A DNA stretch of 64,000 nucleotides from Plazaster borealis (taxonomy: Eukaryota > Echinodermata > Asteroidea > Forcipulatida > Labidiasteridae), in assembly GCA_021014325.1 (NCBI GenBank), contig CM037473.1, positions 4,899,501 through 4,963,500 on the forward strand, read 5' to 3'. The translations under genes were made by a program, and so were the position numbers. Positions 40,713 to 53,939 of the stretch are shown here, piece by piece. Below the pieces are notes generated by a model. The model saw only the letters and a program-made list of their open reading frames with translations. It was not told the origin of the DNA and searched no databases. Within the stretch, counting starts at the first letter, position 1. Every line of letters starts with the position of its first letter.

Positions 40713-41127
40713 GAAGAGTGTTTTACAGTATACGGAACACTGGGGGGGTCCCTTGCCACATATCGGGCATAATATAGAGCAAAGTAATAGTACCAGTCAC
40801 AGAATGCGCACATCGTTGCATTTCGGCTGGTAACTTTGCGCATACCAGCTGGTATAAAATCTGGGGTCTTTTCCTGGCAGGCAAACTGTGTGTAGTTTTA
40901 TTTTGGAATGTGTACACATTGTTCACTGCTCTTTTTACATTACATTGAACATTGCGAAAACAATCATTAACATTTTTTTAAAGGGGCTGTGCATTATCCG
41001 CGTCAAAGATAAGACAACAGACTGTATCAATTTTCATGGAGGTTTGGTTAATGATCAAGCTTGAAAACTAGAAGGTTTTATAGTATGGACGGTGTTCCTT
41101 CTGTTTCACTATTAATAATAATAATGC

Positions 41128-41352
41128 ATGTTACTTCCAGAATCCAGCGGGGCGACAGCAGATGGCTCGCCCGACGACGCAGAGCAATCCTCGGGTATAT
41201 TCGATTACGGGACACGCTCATTGCCGAAGACCGAGCCCGACGATGTGGACCCGTCGGACGGCGGCGATGAATACTCAGTGAATGACGCCATTGATACCAT
41301 TGGTGTTGGGTTTCTACAGATCGCCATTGTCTTAACATCTTTCCTTGCTATG
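41128..41352 (+). CDS. Gene 2 exon 1 (acidic N-terminus, start of TM1)
   Basis: ATG TTA CTT CCA GAA opens a frame that runs to donor GTAAGT after Ala-Met. The segment is acidic and Pro/Ser-rich (KTEPDDVDPSDGGDEYSV), then has NDAIDTIGVGFLQ, aligned with the SVOP box DAVEAIGFGKFQ just before TM1. If the CCAG at 41137-41140 is a true acceptor, the exon starts at 41141 and the ATG is intronic. Confidence 0.75.
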
Positions 41353-44300
41353 GTAAGTCATTATCATGTAGTATAACCAGACTGGTTATACTAACAGAAG
41401 AACACGAAGTAACACACGGTTGTCGGTAGTTGATAGTTCATTTTGTTCTATGATGATGCGAGGAAGCTAGTCTCACTGCCTACTCTCTGACTTCCACACG
41501 GAATTTATTGTAAAAACCAAGACTACTTTATACAGAAATTATAACCGTATTAGGAACTGTTTTGATGAAATGTCCGTATCCGACTGCGACTTTTTAATTC
41601 ACTAGGAAATAAAAGAGTATCTTATTTACTCAAATGAGATATGACTTTTGGTAACAATGAGTGAAAAAGTGGCAGTCGGGAACGGACATTTTTCCTTAAG
41701 TGAAAGCTTTCCGTTGGGTAATAGTAGTAATCTATAGCACGACCTTTGGCAGCTCGATTGACTATTCAATTACCATATTATTCTATCACCATTCTTGTCT
41801 TTTTCTGTGCTCCTGTTGATGTCCAAAAGTTCCTTTAAGATATAAACCCCCCCAAAAATGAATGTTCTCATACTCTCACACACTCTTCCCCTCTAGTACA
41901 GAAGTACTCCGATAATTCTCTAAAGAATACCTGAGATTCCCAGAACACAATAAAGACACAATGGGGGGGGGGGGGCACACATAGGCTAGTCGTATACCAA
42001 ATGAAACCCTGATGCATTGTAATAAGTAGGGATCATTGCGTTGTCTTGATATAACCATAGCTCCATGATATAACTATACCGTAGGCTACTCTCCTTTGTT
42101 ATCTGGATGTGCTTTCAACATTCAGTTTGTTTATTTTTAGCAGATTCACCTTTGCTTCAAGTTCATTTATCGGAATACTCTCCTGCCCAACTGGTCTTTG
42201 TCATAACATTCCACAGGAGACTGTTGAGAAAAAGTTCCATAGTACATAAGCCATGGGGTTTCCTGATATTACCAGCCGTACAAACAGTAAAAATACACCA
42301 TGCACCCAATGCTAGCCTAGAAGATGTGGTAGGCTACTTTGTGGCAGTCTGTGGTACAGTGTAACCATAGAGGAGAGGGAGCAGGAGCCCCCACTCAGAA
42401 CCTTTGCCCCCCTTGCCTCCCAATGAGATCGAAAAAATCCACAAATGAACGTCTTTGCCCCTCGCCCTCCCCGCGCTTAACCCCCACCCCAATGAAAATG
42501 TCTTGTTACGCAACTGCTGTGGTACCATAGCAGGGTTGGGTTTCTGGATTCACATGGGTCCCATTCCATGGCCCTGCCTCACTGTGGAATTCTGCGCTTA
42601 CGGCCCATAGAATTACTTTGCCGGGCGCCATAGGCACAGCATTCAATGGTGAGGAAGGGCCGGATTGTAAATGATTGTCTTTTTCTGTCGACGAAGAAAG
42701 ATTGGAACCACACTTGGTAATGCTCAGGGAGTAAGTGTCTCATTTCAATTCAAAATTCAAAGCAACGTTTATTACCACATTTCATCATCAAAAAGTACAG
42801 TCAATTATTATATGAATGTGGAGGCACGTTCCAAAAAGCGGGGCTTGTCAAGGAACAGCCTATAAAACGAAACAAACAGTTTTACAATAGACGAGTAAAC
42901 AAAATAACACCTACAACAAGTACAACAAGTAACAAAAACAGTGTGTGTGTTTACGTGTACGTCGACGACTAGCAACAATAGTAAGATGAGATATAATTCA
43001 AGGGGGGGGGGGTCCAGTAACTGTATAATAGGTTAAAAGAGTTTACTGAAACGGCTGGTGGATTAAAGCATATTTCAGTTTTTGTTTGAAAAGAGCTGGT
43101 GATTTACATTTACAGAGTGATACAGGAAGACTGTTCCAATTAACAGGGCCTGAGAACGTAATAAAATGTTGGGAGAGAGTGGTTTTAACGAGCGGATGTG
43201 AGCTTTAGAACAAGACATCACGTACAAGATGTCGACATTGTATGTAGGGAATGTCGAAAAAAATAATGTCTTTTGTGAGGGCTTTTTTTTTCAATACAAA
43301 GTGAATGAACAACTTTGCCGGAAAATAACAATTTTATTTCATTTCATTTGCTTGCTTTAGATCGCAGTCTTTGCGCAGACTTTACTCTCAACTACAATTA
43401 ATGAGATCTTGCGATGTACATTCAAATTAACAGACGAACAAGCAGCCTTAATCTCAACGGTAAGATATTATAACTATTATGATCAGTTCGATATTGAATA
43501 TTGACCCCCCCCTGCACCAATTCATACGCGACTACTGTCTGCCACGCTCGCCATTTTGGCGGTAAACTTGCTTGCACAATGGAAAGCGTGCAAACGCCGC
43601 GTCGCCTAAAATGCGCTGTATACAAGGGAACCTTCCAAAATGGCGGAACCAAGATTCTGTGACGATGACGTCAGGTGAATTGGTTCAATACGCCTGAGTG
43701 AACAGAAAGGAATTTAACTAATTATATAATCGCCTTGACTTTGGCAATTCGTTGCTTGTTGGTTTCACCCAATGCTCAACTTAACCAGGGTGCAGCACAT
43801 ACAAAATAAAGCAGCGCGGCTATGCACATTATAGACGCGAGCATCACCCTACCTGACCAGCAGGCTACACATTGGCTACAAGTTAATTGTTCTTATTATA
43901 TCAATGTGTTAACAATTTGGCTCCTCAATATTTGTCTGATGACATTCATGTTTTTATGCAATAACCGAAATGTTCATGATCATTACCATTAGTTCCCATA
44001 CTGATCACACATGTCCCCAAAACTAGCCGCTCTTTTGGTAACAATTCCTCCTCTGCTGCAGGGCCGCGTTTGTTGAACGCTCTTCCCACCACCATTATGG
44101 GAAGCACCATCTCTCGTCTTCTTCAAGATATATTGTTAAAAACTCATCTTTTTGCATAAATGTTTTGTTGTTTAGTTTAGTTATGTTCTGTTTCATATAA
44201 GTACATGTATTTGTTTTGTAAAGCGCTTAGATCTGTGAATAAGCACATGTATGTATGTATGATACAGTCCTTGCGGACTGTGAAGGGGTTAACCCTGTTT

Positions 44301-47300
44301 CAACCCTAGGAGTAGGTGGCAACGTGCCCCTGGTGACAGTTGATTTGGGTCGATAGCCCAAATCAGTTAAGTGTAGCCCTTACCTTGAAGTGGCCGTCCG
44401 GGCTTGTAAGGCAATATCTCATATAAAAATGTATGTATGTTTGATCGTTGATAGATGCTGTTCGTGGGGGAGCTTTTAGGGGCGTATCCAATCAGTAAAC
44501 TGGTCGATGTCTACGGCAGAAAACCGGTAAGTCTATAACATTCACGATTGATAGATATACTGTGATTGAAAATTTCACATCACATTTCGACAAAGACTCT
44601 TATTTTGCATGTAAAGTACTGTCGTCTGTTAGATTTTCTGTGCTGTTTTGAATATAATTTTTTCTGGCTCAAGGACTAAAGATTAGGCTTGGTACCCACC
44701 ATTTTCGGATTCAACACCCCCAAATTAGGCAAACTTGTTATGTTACCAACTTTTACTAAAAATGCCGCTTGGTGGTACTTTGTTTAAATCTGGCCTAGAG
44801 GTCTACTATGCAAGAACTGTTTTGAGTTTGTGAGGGTTTTTTCTACGGAACCCGGGAAGGGACAGGGCTGGGGGTGTTCGATTTGCTTTACTTGTTCGAA
44901 CTCCACATGTGGTGTGTATAAATTAATTCGTGCGATTAATTCACTAATAATTGACAAAAGGTGATTTACTGTTTTCCACTCACTTAATGGCCCTTCTGTT
45001 CGAGATCTGTTTATTTCTCGATTTAATAATGACATTATCACATTAGTACAGACAGTATGCCACCGGGGTTGATAATGTTTTTGTAAATGTTGTGATGACT
45101 GTCATGATTGTGTGGCAGGAGATTCTGTCCCCGGAGATTCTGCCCCATCCATACGACGAATTGTGTAGAAATTGGTCCTGATAGCGCCCTCTCTTGAATC
45201 AACTTCATTCATCCCATGTTAATTTACCGTACGGGTGACACACACATCGAGTGAGAAAAAAACCTATGACACCGGTTTGTGTGGGACTCCGGACACACAA
45301 TGTACTATCTGGTACAAAAATAAGCTTGGACAATCTGTATTTTTTTTATGTCTACTGAAGATGCCTGGAGTACGTTAGTCGATAGGTTAAAAAAAAATCA
45401 AACGGCTCTTCTCGGAGCCAACACTTCTTCCAAAAAGAGACTTTCGCAATGATTGTATACCAGCAAGAATTACAAGAAGTCTTTAAAGGCACTGAACACG
45501 TTTGGTAATTGTCAAAGACCAGTTTTCTCACTTGGTGTATCCCAACATATTCATAAATTAACAAGCCTGTGAAAATTTGGGCTCCATTGGTCATCGAAGT
45601 TGAAAGAAAATAATGAAAGAAAAAACACCCTTGTTGTACAAATTTGTGTGCTTTCATAATAGGAATAAAAACTTCTTGCAAGAAGTTTTTATTATTTTAG
45701 TGAGAAATTACTTCTTTCTCAAAAACTACGTTACTTCAGAGGGAGTCGTTTCCTACAATGTTTTATACTATCAACAGCTCTCCGTTGCTAACGTGTACAG
45801 TGCCTTTAACCTCACCATGCAGACGTCGAAATTCTTACAAAAAGATAACCAGCAGAATCTCCCCCACACCGGCCATAGCCACATGAAGAGTCACGTTTCG
45901 CACACGGCCTCGGAAAAGCTAATGACGTTTCCGCTGATAGAACTGGGCCATAGGTTATAAAATACATTCATATCGTGCTGCAAAATCAATGGATAGAGAA
46001 AACATCTCCAAAATATTGTATTATTTCCTACAATCCATTTATTGTGTCTTTCTTTTGTCAGTGAAATAATAATAAGCTTATTGTGATGTAAAAAAGCGTC
46101 TGTGTAAATAGTTTTGTTTTGGTTGAACATAGAAAAGCAGGCAAGAATCGGGTTTTGAACCTGTGACTCCCAGATTAAAGTGCTGGTGCTCCACAACAGA
46201 GCTATCTACTAGCCCTAATGTTGGCAGTCTCCCTATTTTGTTAACGAAGTCGTAGGTTCAAATTCCATTCTAGTCAATTTTTTTGTGTTTATACAAAAGT
46301 TTAATTAAATTTACCCAGTCAGTTTCCCTTGTGGGGCATACTAAATAATTTCACATATAAAATGTATCTAATATTTTTTAACTGTAATAAAATAGAATTA
46401 GCTGTTGCAAACTGCTTACCAACCAAAAGGACCTATGGTATAAATGCAAAACATAGTTAACGGCCTGTCGTAAATTTCAAAATCGCTCCCTCAACAAGGA
46501 TCTAAACCATGACAATCAAAACATCCGTAGATTAAAGGCAGGGTATACTTTTGGTAGTTATCAAAGACCAGTATCTTCACTTGGTGTATTCTAACATACA
46601 TTAATAACAAACCTGTGAAAATTTGTATCGAAGTTGCAAGAAAATAATGAAAGAAAAAAACAGCCTTGTTGCATAGATTTGTGTGCTTTCAGATGCCTGA
46701 GAAAGGCTTCATGCCTGAAGCCTTTCTCAGATACACATTTTGTTTGAGTGAAATGTACCTTTTTCTCTAAATTTAAACTACATTACTTCAAAAGGGGACG
46801 TTTCTAACAATGTTTTATAAATCAACAGCTCTCTATAGTGCTCTTAACCAAGTAATTTCTTAATAACATTTTGAGTAAATTTACCAAAAGTATACCCTCC
46901 CTTTAAAGGCATCGTACACGTTTGGTAATTGGAGCCTATTGCATCGTACACGTTTGGTAATTGGAGCCTATTGTTTGTTTCAAACCTATATAGTTGTAGA
47001 TATATACCATAAAACTAACCTGTGAAAATTTCATTTCAAAAGGTGGCAGCGTTTTTGAGATATTGCCGAACATCTGGAGCAGTTATATGTCCACGCAGGA
47101 AGAATAATCTGCATTGGAATACACACTATGAGAAGCGTTACGCATAAAGCTTCTCAAATTCAAATAATTTTGGGGATAAAAAATGATATATTTTTCCATA
47201 ACTGCAGTACTTCGAAGTGAAAAGTTTCTCAAAATGCATTAAACTATCCAAAGCTGCTGTACTTCTTACAAAATAAGGTTGTTGATGCCTTTAATTATCA

Positions 47301-50300
47301 GAGTCATTACAAAACGTGTACAATGCCTTTAATAACACCGACACCGTTATAACTCCTCCCTTTTCTTTCTAACCACAGGGGTTGATCATTATCACCACAT
47401 TAATGTTCGTCTACTCGGCCTTATTATCAGCCGCACCCAGCTACCCCTGGGTGTTATTCCTTAGGCTCCTTGCCGGGGTCTGTGTGGTCGGCGTCCAGTC
47501 GTCGTTCATACTGTACCTCGGGGAGATCACACCGTCCAGCTTCAGAGCTCTCTTCGTCCTTGGACAAGTGGTAAGACAGGGGAAGATTTCTCGCACTCGT
47601 AATTTGTTTTCTTCATTTTATGGTGAATTGCATTTGTGAAAGTCTTTTCTAATAAGATTCTTCAAAATGTTCTTCACTCTTCAAGTTCCATACAAAAATC
47701 TTCACTCAACATGTTGTGTACAACAAAATTGAGTTCAGTAATCCGACATGACGCAGGGATTAGGAGCTGTTGAAAATGTTATACAATAATTAGCGTTTCA
47801 TGATGGGTGTTTGCCTAATGAAAAATCAGTTTCAATTGTGACTATAATGCAATGTTACCGTTTTCCTTCTGAGACATAAAATGAAAAGCTTGTACTGAAA
47901 CAGTGTGCAGTGATTGAACCAAACTGTGGGCACACCCCACCCACCATCACCCAATCCCCGGCAAAATGAATCCAACAAAGTGAACGATTTCCCTTGTACA
48001 GCTTTAACAAAATGCTACACAAAATGAAGCAGTTGCTACTCACCCTTAACTGAGGGGAGGGGCCAAAGAATCATTCCACACAATCACTAATTAAGTAATT
48101 TCTCCAAAGTCTAATGCCTTGGGGGAGTCAAATTCCTTGATATCCTGGAATGGACCATTCCACATATCATTTCTTTTTTTTACAGGAATTTTCAAGAAAT
48201 ATATTGGATGGTGTGATAAATAAGGGCATTGCCATGCCATTGAGAACTTAGATAATTAGAGAAATATACCAATTTCTGGTTGCTAAATGACTCAAATAAT
48301 ATTAGACAATAGCTGGGCATGTTAAGAAGACACTTAGATGTAAAAATTAGTGGGAAATGCACATTATTTAGTAATATTTAGTAATATTGGCCCTTTTGTC
48401 CCTCGGGATAAAGTGGGGGTATTTCCACGCCCCTAAAAGATTAGCTAATTAGATAAAATAAATCAATTACTGGGTAATTAATGAACTCAAATAATTCTAG
48501 ACAATTGCTGGGCATGTAAAGAAGTCTCTTATATGTAAAATATCATTGGAGATGCACAGAAAACATTTTTAATATATATTGGATGTTGTGGTATGATCTA
48601 TTTGACCCTATTTGACGCAGTTAAGGGTAAGAGTTTAGCTTCATCAAGAATATTTTTTCTTCTTCAGATCGTTTCTTTTAATAATTACCCCCAAACCCCC
48701 AAACCGACTTATTTAAAGTTAAAGTCATATCAAACGTTTGGGGCTCATCGGTTTTTGTATACACAATACAGCGTAAAGTAATCACGTACACTGACTCCAG
48801 CATTACACCCCTATCGGAACCCGTCCTCAAAGTATCTAAACATCAACGGAAAACATTCAAATCCTCAAATCTATTAATCACCATTTTGCTACTCAACATT
48901 TAGCCGTCAATGTTTGCAAAACGTGTTCAGTCTAAAATGTTTCGCTATGCAAAAATTGCTGGACGAAATCCTTTTTCTGCAACAACAGTGAGGCAGTGTC
49001 CAAACCGCTGGTTTCGGCAGTGGCTACGGCCGGAACGCCGAAAAGTCCCATCGGACGTTGTATTAATTTGCAGCAAACGGCCATTAGCCGTAGCCGTAGC
49101 CGTAGCCGAAGTCTCTTAATTAGGACACGGCCGTGCATTGGAAAAAGTGGCAACCTAGCCGCCCCTGCAAAATACCCTGACAGGCTCCGTCTAAAATCGA
49201 CTATGCTGTGAAAGATTGTGAATAAAATAAAATGTGACTACAATTGGACTAGTTATCTGGGCCCAGCAAATCCTTAAAGGTATCGTACACGTTTGGTAAT
49301 GACTCAAAACAAATATTAGTATAAAAACTTACTTGGTAACGAGCAACAGAGAGCTGTTGATAGTATAAAACATTGTTAGAAACAACTCCCTCTGAAGTAA
49401 CGTAGTTTTTGAGAAAGAGGTAATTCCTCACTAAAATAATAAAAACTTCTTGCAAGAAGTTTTTATTCCTATCTGAAAGTGTACAACATAGGGTGTTTTT
49501 TCTTTCATCATTTTCTTGCAACTTCGATGACCAATTGAGCCCAAATTTTCACAGGCTTGTTATTTTATGCATGGGATACACCAAGTGAGAACACTGGTCT
49601 TTGACAAATTCCAAACGTGTACGATGCCTTTAAGCACAACTGCTTACCAGAAAAAGGTTACCATCCAAAAAATACCATATGTCACATGTACCAAAAGTGA
49701 CTGGTACCCTGTAATTTATTCTTATCGGGGGGAAATAATGTTAAGTGGTATTTTCTGCTCAGTAGTACGTAGCCTTTTTAATTAGGCCCTCTTCATGCTT
49801 TTAGGAATGTTTTGTGCTTAACAAAGCTTTTGCAGGTACATATAAAGTCAAATATTATTAATTTTAATGATATAATGTAAATCACCATCTACAGTGGCGT
49901 ATCACAAGACCTTTTCATTTGTGGGGAAGGGGAATTTTTATTATTATTTTTGTTGTGTTCTGCCGAGAGAAGTGCAAGACTTACACACCGTTAATTATTA
50001 TTATTGGCTGATAGTTTCCAAAAAAACAAACACATTTTATTAGACCTCATGTGTTTAGGCAGTTCAGGGTCTGAAAAAAGATGGCATCAATTTTTTCCCG
50101 CCTACACAAAATAAATACACAAATTTCAGAACTGGAACCCCCACCCCCTCTTAGATTATGGTACAGTCTAGGATTCTATAATATCATGGACTTAGACTCC
50201 CCAGAGCATTGCACTTTATAATAATAATAATACGCAGTTCTTATAGCGCTTTATACTCCCAATGGGTGTCTCAAAGCGCTCAGTATTTTTCCTACAAGGT

Positions 50301-53300
50301 AAGTGGAGTTACGTGTTGAACATGAGAAATATGAGATCTTTTCCTTTGCATAGCAACATGTAATGGTTTACAAGGTGCTGTGGCGCAATATGCAGCCAAT
50401 CAAACCAGGAACACCGGGGCGAACCCCTTCTCTTTACAATAAGTGCACAGGGTTCTTTTACGTGCATTACCAACACACGGGACCTACGGCTTAACGTCCC
50501 ATCCGAAGGACGAAGCATGTGGTTAAGTGTCTTGCTTAAGGGCACAAGTGTCCGGACTGGGATTCGAACCCACACTCTGCTGATCAGAAACACCAGAGCT
50601 TGAGTTCGGCGTTCTTATCCGCTCGGCCACGACACTTTGGAGAAACAATGAAATAAATAACGTTTGACAAGTTTTAGTTGCAGCTTTCCCTCACAGTATG
50701 AAGGTTAACAGATTTTCGACTGGGTATGATAATTATTATAAAGATATTTTTTTATTTAATTCGGGGATGGGTGACATTTGGGAGAGGGAAAGAATTTTGA
50801 GTGGGGGGGGGCACCTGGAAAATCAACCAATATGACTACCAATGCGATCGACTGTAGATTCTGAAAGTAACAATAGAGGCTAAGGACATTATCTGTAGTC
50901 ATTATGCATGTAATGAGAATATCGGTGTAAAATCAAAAGTGTTGCTAACTGTAGAAAGTGCATTGTTGTATGGCTGCGAAATATGAACCACACAAATAAG
51001 AACTCAAAAGTCCCTGTGTGGTTGCTACACCGGGTTGCTAAGGCCAGCCCTTGATGTTAGCTGAAAATACCACATTCCCAGTACAGTTTTGTACGGAGAT
51101 CTACCTAAAATGACTACAAAAGTCAGAAAAAGGAGACTCAAATTTGCTGGACATTGCAAGAGAAGGTCAAATCAAGTGGTGTCAGATTTGGTGCTGTGGC
51201 AACCAACACATGGAAAGAGGAGCAGAGGAGGGCCAAGCAAAACATACATCAACCAACTATGTGAAGACTCCAACCTGACCAATGAGGACATAGGCAGCTG
51301 CATGCTGGAACATCGGAGGTCCATCACAATGTCCGATGGAAGCCGCTGGAATGACTGTTGCCATAACACGCATTACAGACTGGTTAGCGTTATAACGACC
51401 ACTTTGTATAGACCATTACATTTACATAACATTATTTACATTCCAAGTAATTCCGGGTAGTTTCAGGCAATCTCCACGACGAAAACCAAACTTCACACCA
51501 ATATTGTTATCATGCAAAGTAAGACATTGTTTTGTTCCATGTGCTACCGAATCGCTCCTTCCTGTAAAAATAATGCCACAGACTGGCAGACAATACAATG
51601 GAGGCATGGTTGACTGTCGTCTGCCACTGACAGCAACATCGATCTCTTTAGATCGATCACAATGTTTCAAATTCAACCAATTCTGTTTCGTTTGTCTTTA
51701 AAAGTATTTTCTGACTCGACTTTTGCCCGCAGCTTTTCTTCGGTATCGGCAGCGTTTACTTGGCCACGTTGGGTTACCTGGTTCTACCGTACTATGGTTG
51801 GAGGATTCAGTGTATATGTACAGCTTTGCCGATCATACCTGTTATCTCTGTGGTCTGGGTACGTTTAACATCCTGTACAATGACCCTCTTGTCTGTTCAG
51901 TATGGTCTGGGTACGTTTAACATCCTGTACAATGACCCTCTTGTCTGTTCAGTATTAGAAAGCCATGGACGTTGACATTTTTGTGGTGGCTTTTCTACTT
52001 ACTTTTCTCGGAATCTCAAAGTGGTAAATTTTGAATTGTTATTTAAAGTGAGAAACAAATACATTCTGTATTTGTTTTATGATCCAATATCGCTGGAATA
52101 TAGTCTGTGAGCCCTAATTTTGTTACATTTTTGTGCTCAAAGTTGTACATTTTGTTGATGTTTTCGATGGCAATTATTGTTCAGTTTTCTCTCCGGACAA
52201 CGCCTGCCCCCTTTCCATTCCTGTCTACACTCTAAAAACTCCCAGGTCAAAATTAACCTGGATTTCGGATTCCAGGGGGGACTGACGCAATTCTGGGTCA
52301 GTATGACCCGGAATATATATTTTTTTTAATGAATTTTACCTTGAATTCTGCATCAGTTTGACCTATATCTGTGTCATTTTGACACACTGACTCGGAAATA
52401 GTCAGGCCCCATATCCTGGGATCCGGAATCCGGGTAAATTCTGATTCGGGAGTTTTCAGAGTGTATTCCGTGCTTGCTCATTTTGTCTAATATTCCTTTA
52501 GAATTAATTAGTAAACCGAAGTCATTTATAATAACTACCGGTAGCAGGCCTATCTTAAAATGTCAAACCGACTCACATCATGTAGATGTTTCCGGAGTCA
52601 CCGCGATACTTCGCCTTGACGGGCAGTCTGAGGACGGCTGTGGAAACGATCAAGACGATTGCAGAGAGGAACAACAAGAGGCTACCGGAGGGAAAACTCA
52701 TCCAGGCTACAATCAATGATAAGGTGGGTGTTGGGGGTAGGGGCAGGGTGTGGGGACCAGTCGCTTAAAGAAACGTTACAGAACTGGTAATTAAAATTTT
52801 CTTTAAGATCACAGATTTACATCAAACTTACACGGTCTAATGATGATGATAGTAGAAAACATCCCTAGAAATATTTCTGTCTGAAATGCCATATTTGATG
52901 TGAAATAAATAAAACTAGTTTAATCGCTCATGAGCAGTGTTTTATGCATTGTATAACACATGCAAATGTGTAATCGGTTTTTCACTATTTTCTCGTGACC
53001 CAGATGGCCGATCGATCTCAAACTTCTACAGGTTTGTCAGTTTATGTATATGGTGGATTATATAAAGTGCTTAACTGTTTTGTTAGCAAAAACCGATTAT
53101 GTAATGTTCCTTTAAAGGTGGAGTGGAGAGGAGGGGAGTGGCAGGGGCTATTCGTCCTTTGCACGGATTCGCCATGTGCGTGTAGAGCCTAGACCTCATG
53201 CTTCATTTGTATTGTATGTATGCACCTGTTTGGATGAAAGTGTCATTACATTACCGTGACAATACAAAGTTATATAATGCTTCTATTCACTACTGTCCCC

Positions 53301-53671
53301 AAGTCGAGGCTCTACACGCAAATGGCTGACCATGCAAGGGGCGAATAATATACCAAGGGGAGTAGGGAAAGTGACCCCACCCCCTCTTAGTTTTTGTCAG
53401 TCGGCATTTCGAGCCTCGGCAGCAAATGTATTTAGACCAGGGTCTCTGAGACCAGGGCCTCCCCCAGAAAGGACTCGAGTTAAATTGTGTACTGGCGGAT
53501 GTGTTGTTATATTTAGCTATGAGCTTGAATTTAGCTATAATAAAATGGACTTTTTAATTAATTACAGGAGCAGCGAAGTTCAGTCTTACAACTTTTGAAT
53601 CCAGCACTGAGTCGTCAAACGATAATGCTCTGGGTCATATGGTGAGACACTCTTCAATCAATCAGTCAATA

Positions 53672-53706
<35 letters not shown>

Positions 53707-53900
53707 TCATAGAATACCGCTACTACCAGCTCCAGAACAATGTTCCCCTTTTCCTCAAAAAATGGGGTCTCTGCAACATATACCAAATCACTGATGAGGA
53801 AATACAGAAATTTCTTGTCTATTAATGTAATTTTTAAGTTTCTTTGTTTTATGTAAATTCTGTATATTTTGTGAGTAAATAAAGTATTTGCTTTGAAAAG

Positions 53901-53939
<39 letters not shown>

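Noticed and set aside
40851..40860. TATA-like GGTATAAAAT upstream of gene 2
   Set aside because: It lies in a stretch resembling family K repeats (GCTGGTAA...) and no transcription evidence is available.
41061..41270. Open frame overlapping gene 2 exon 1
   Set aside because: It is in another frame; the +41128 frame carries the acidic stretch and the NDAIDTIGVG box and is in phase with the next exons.
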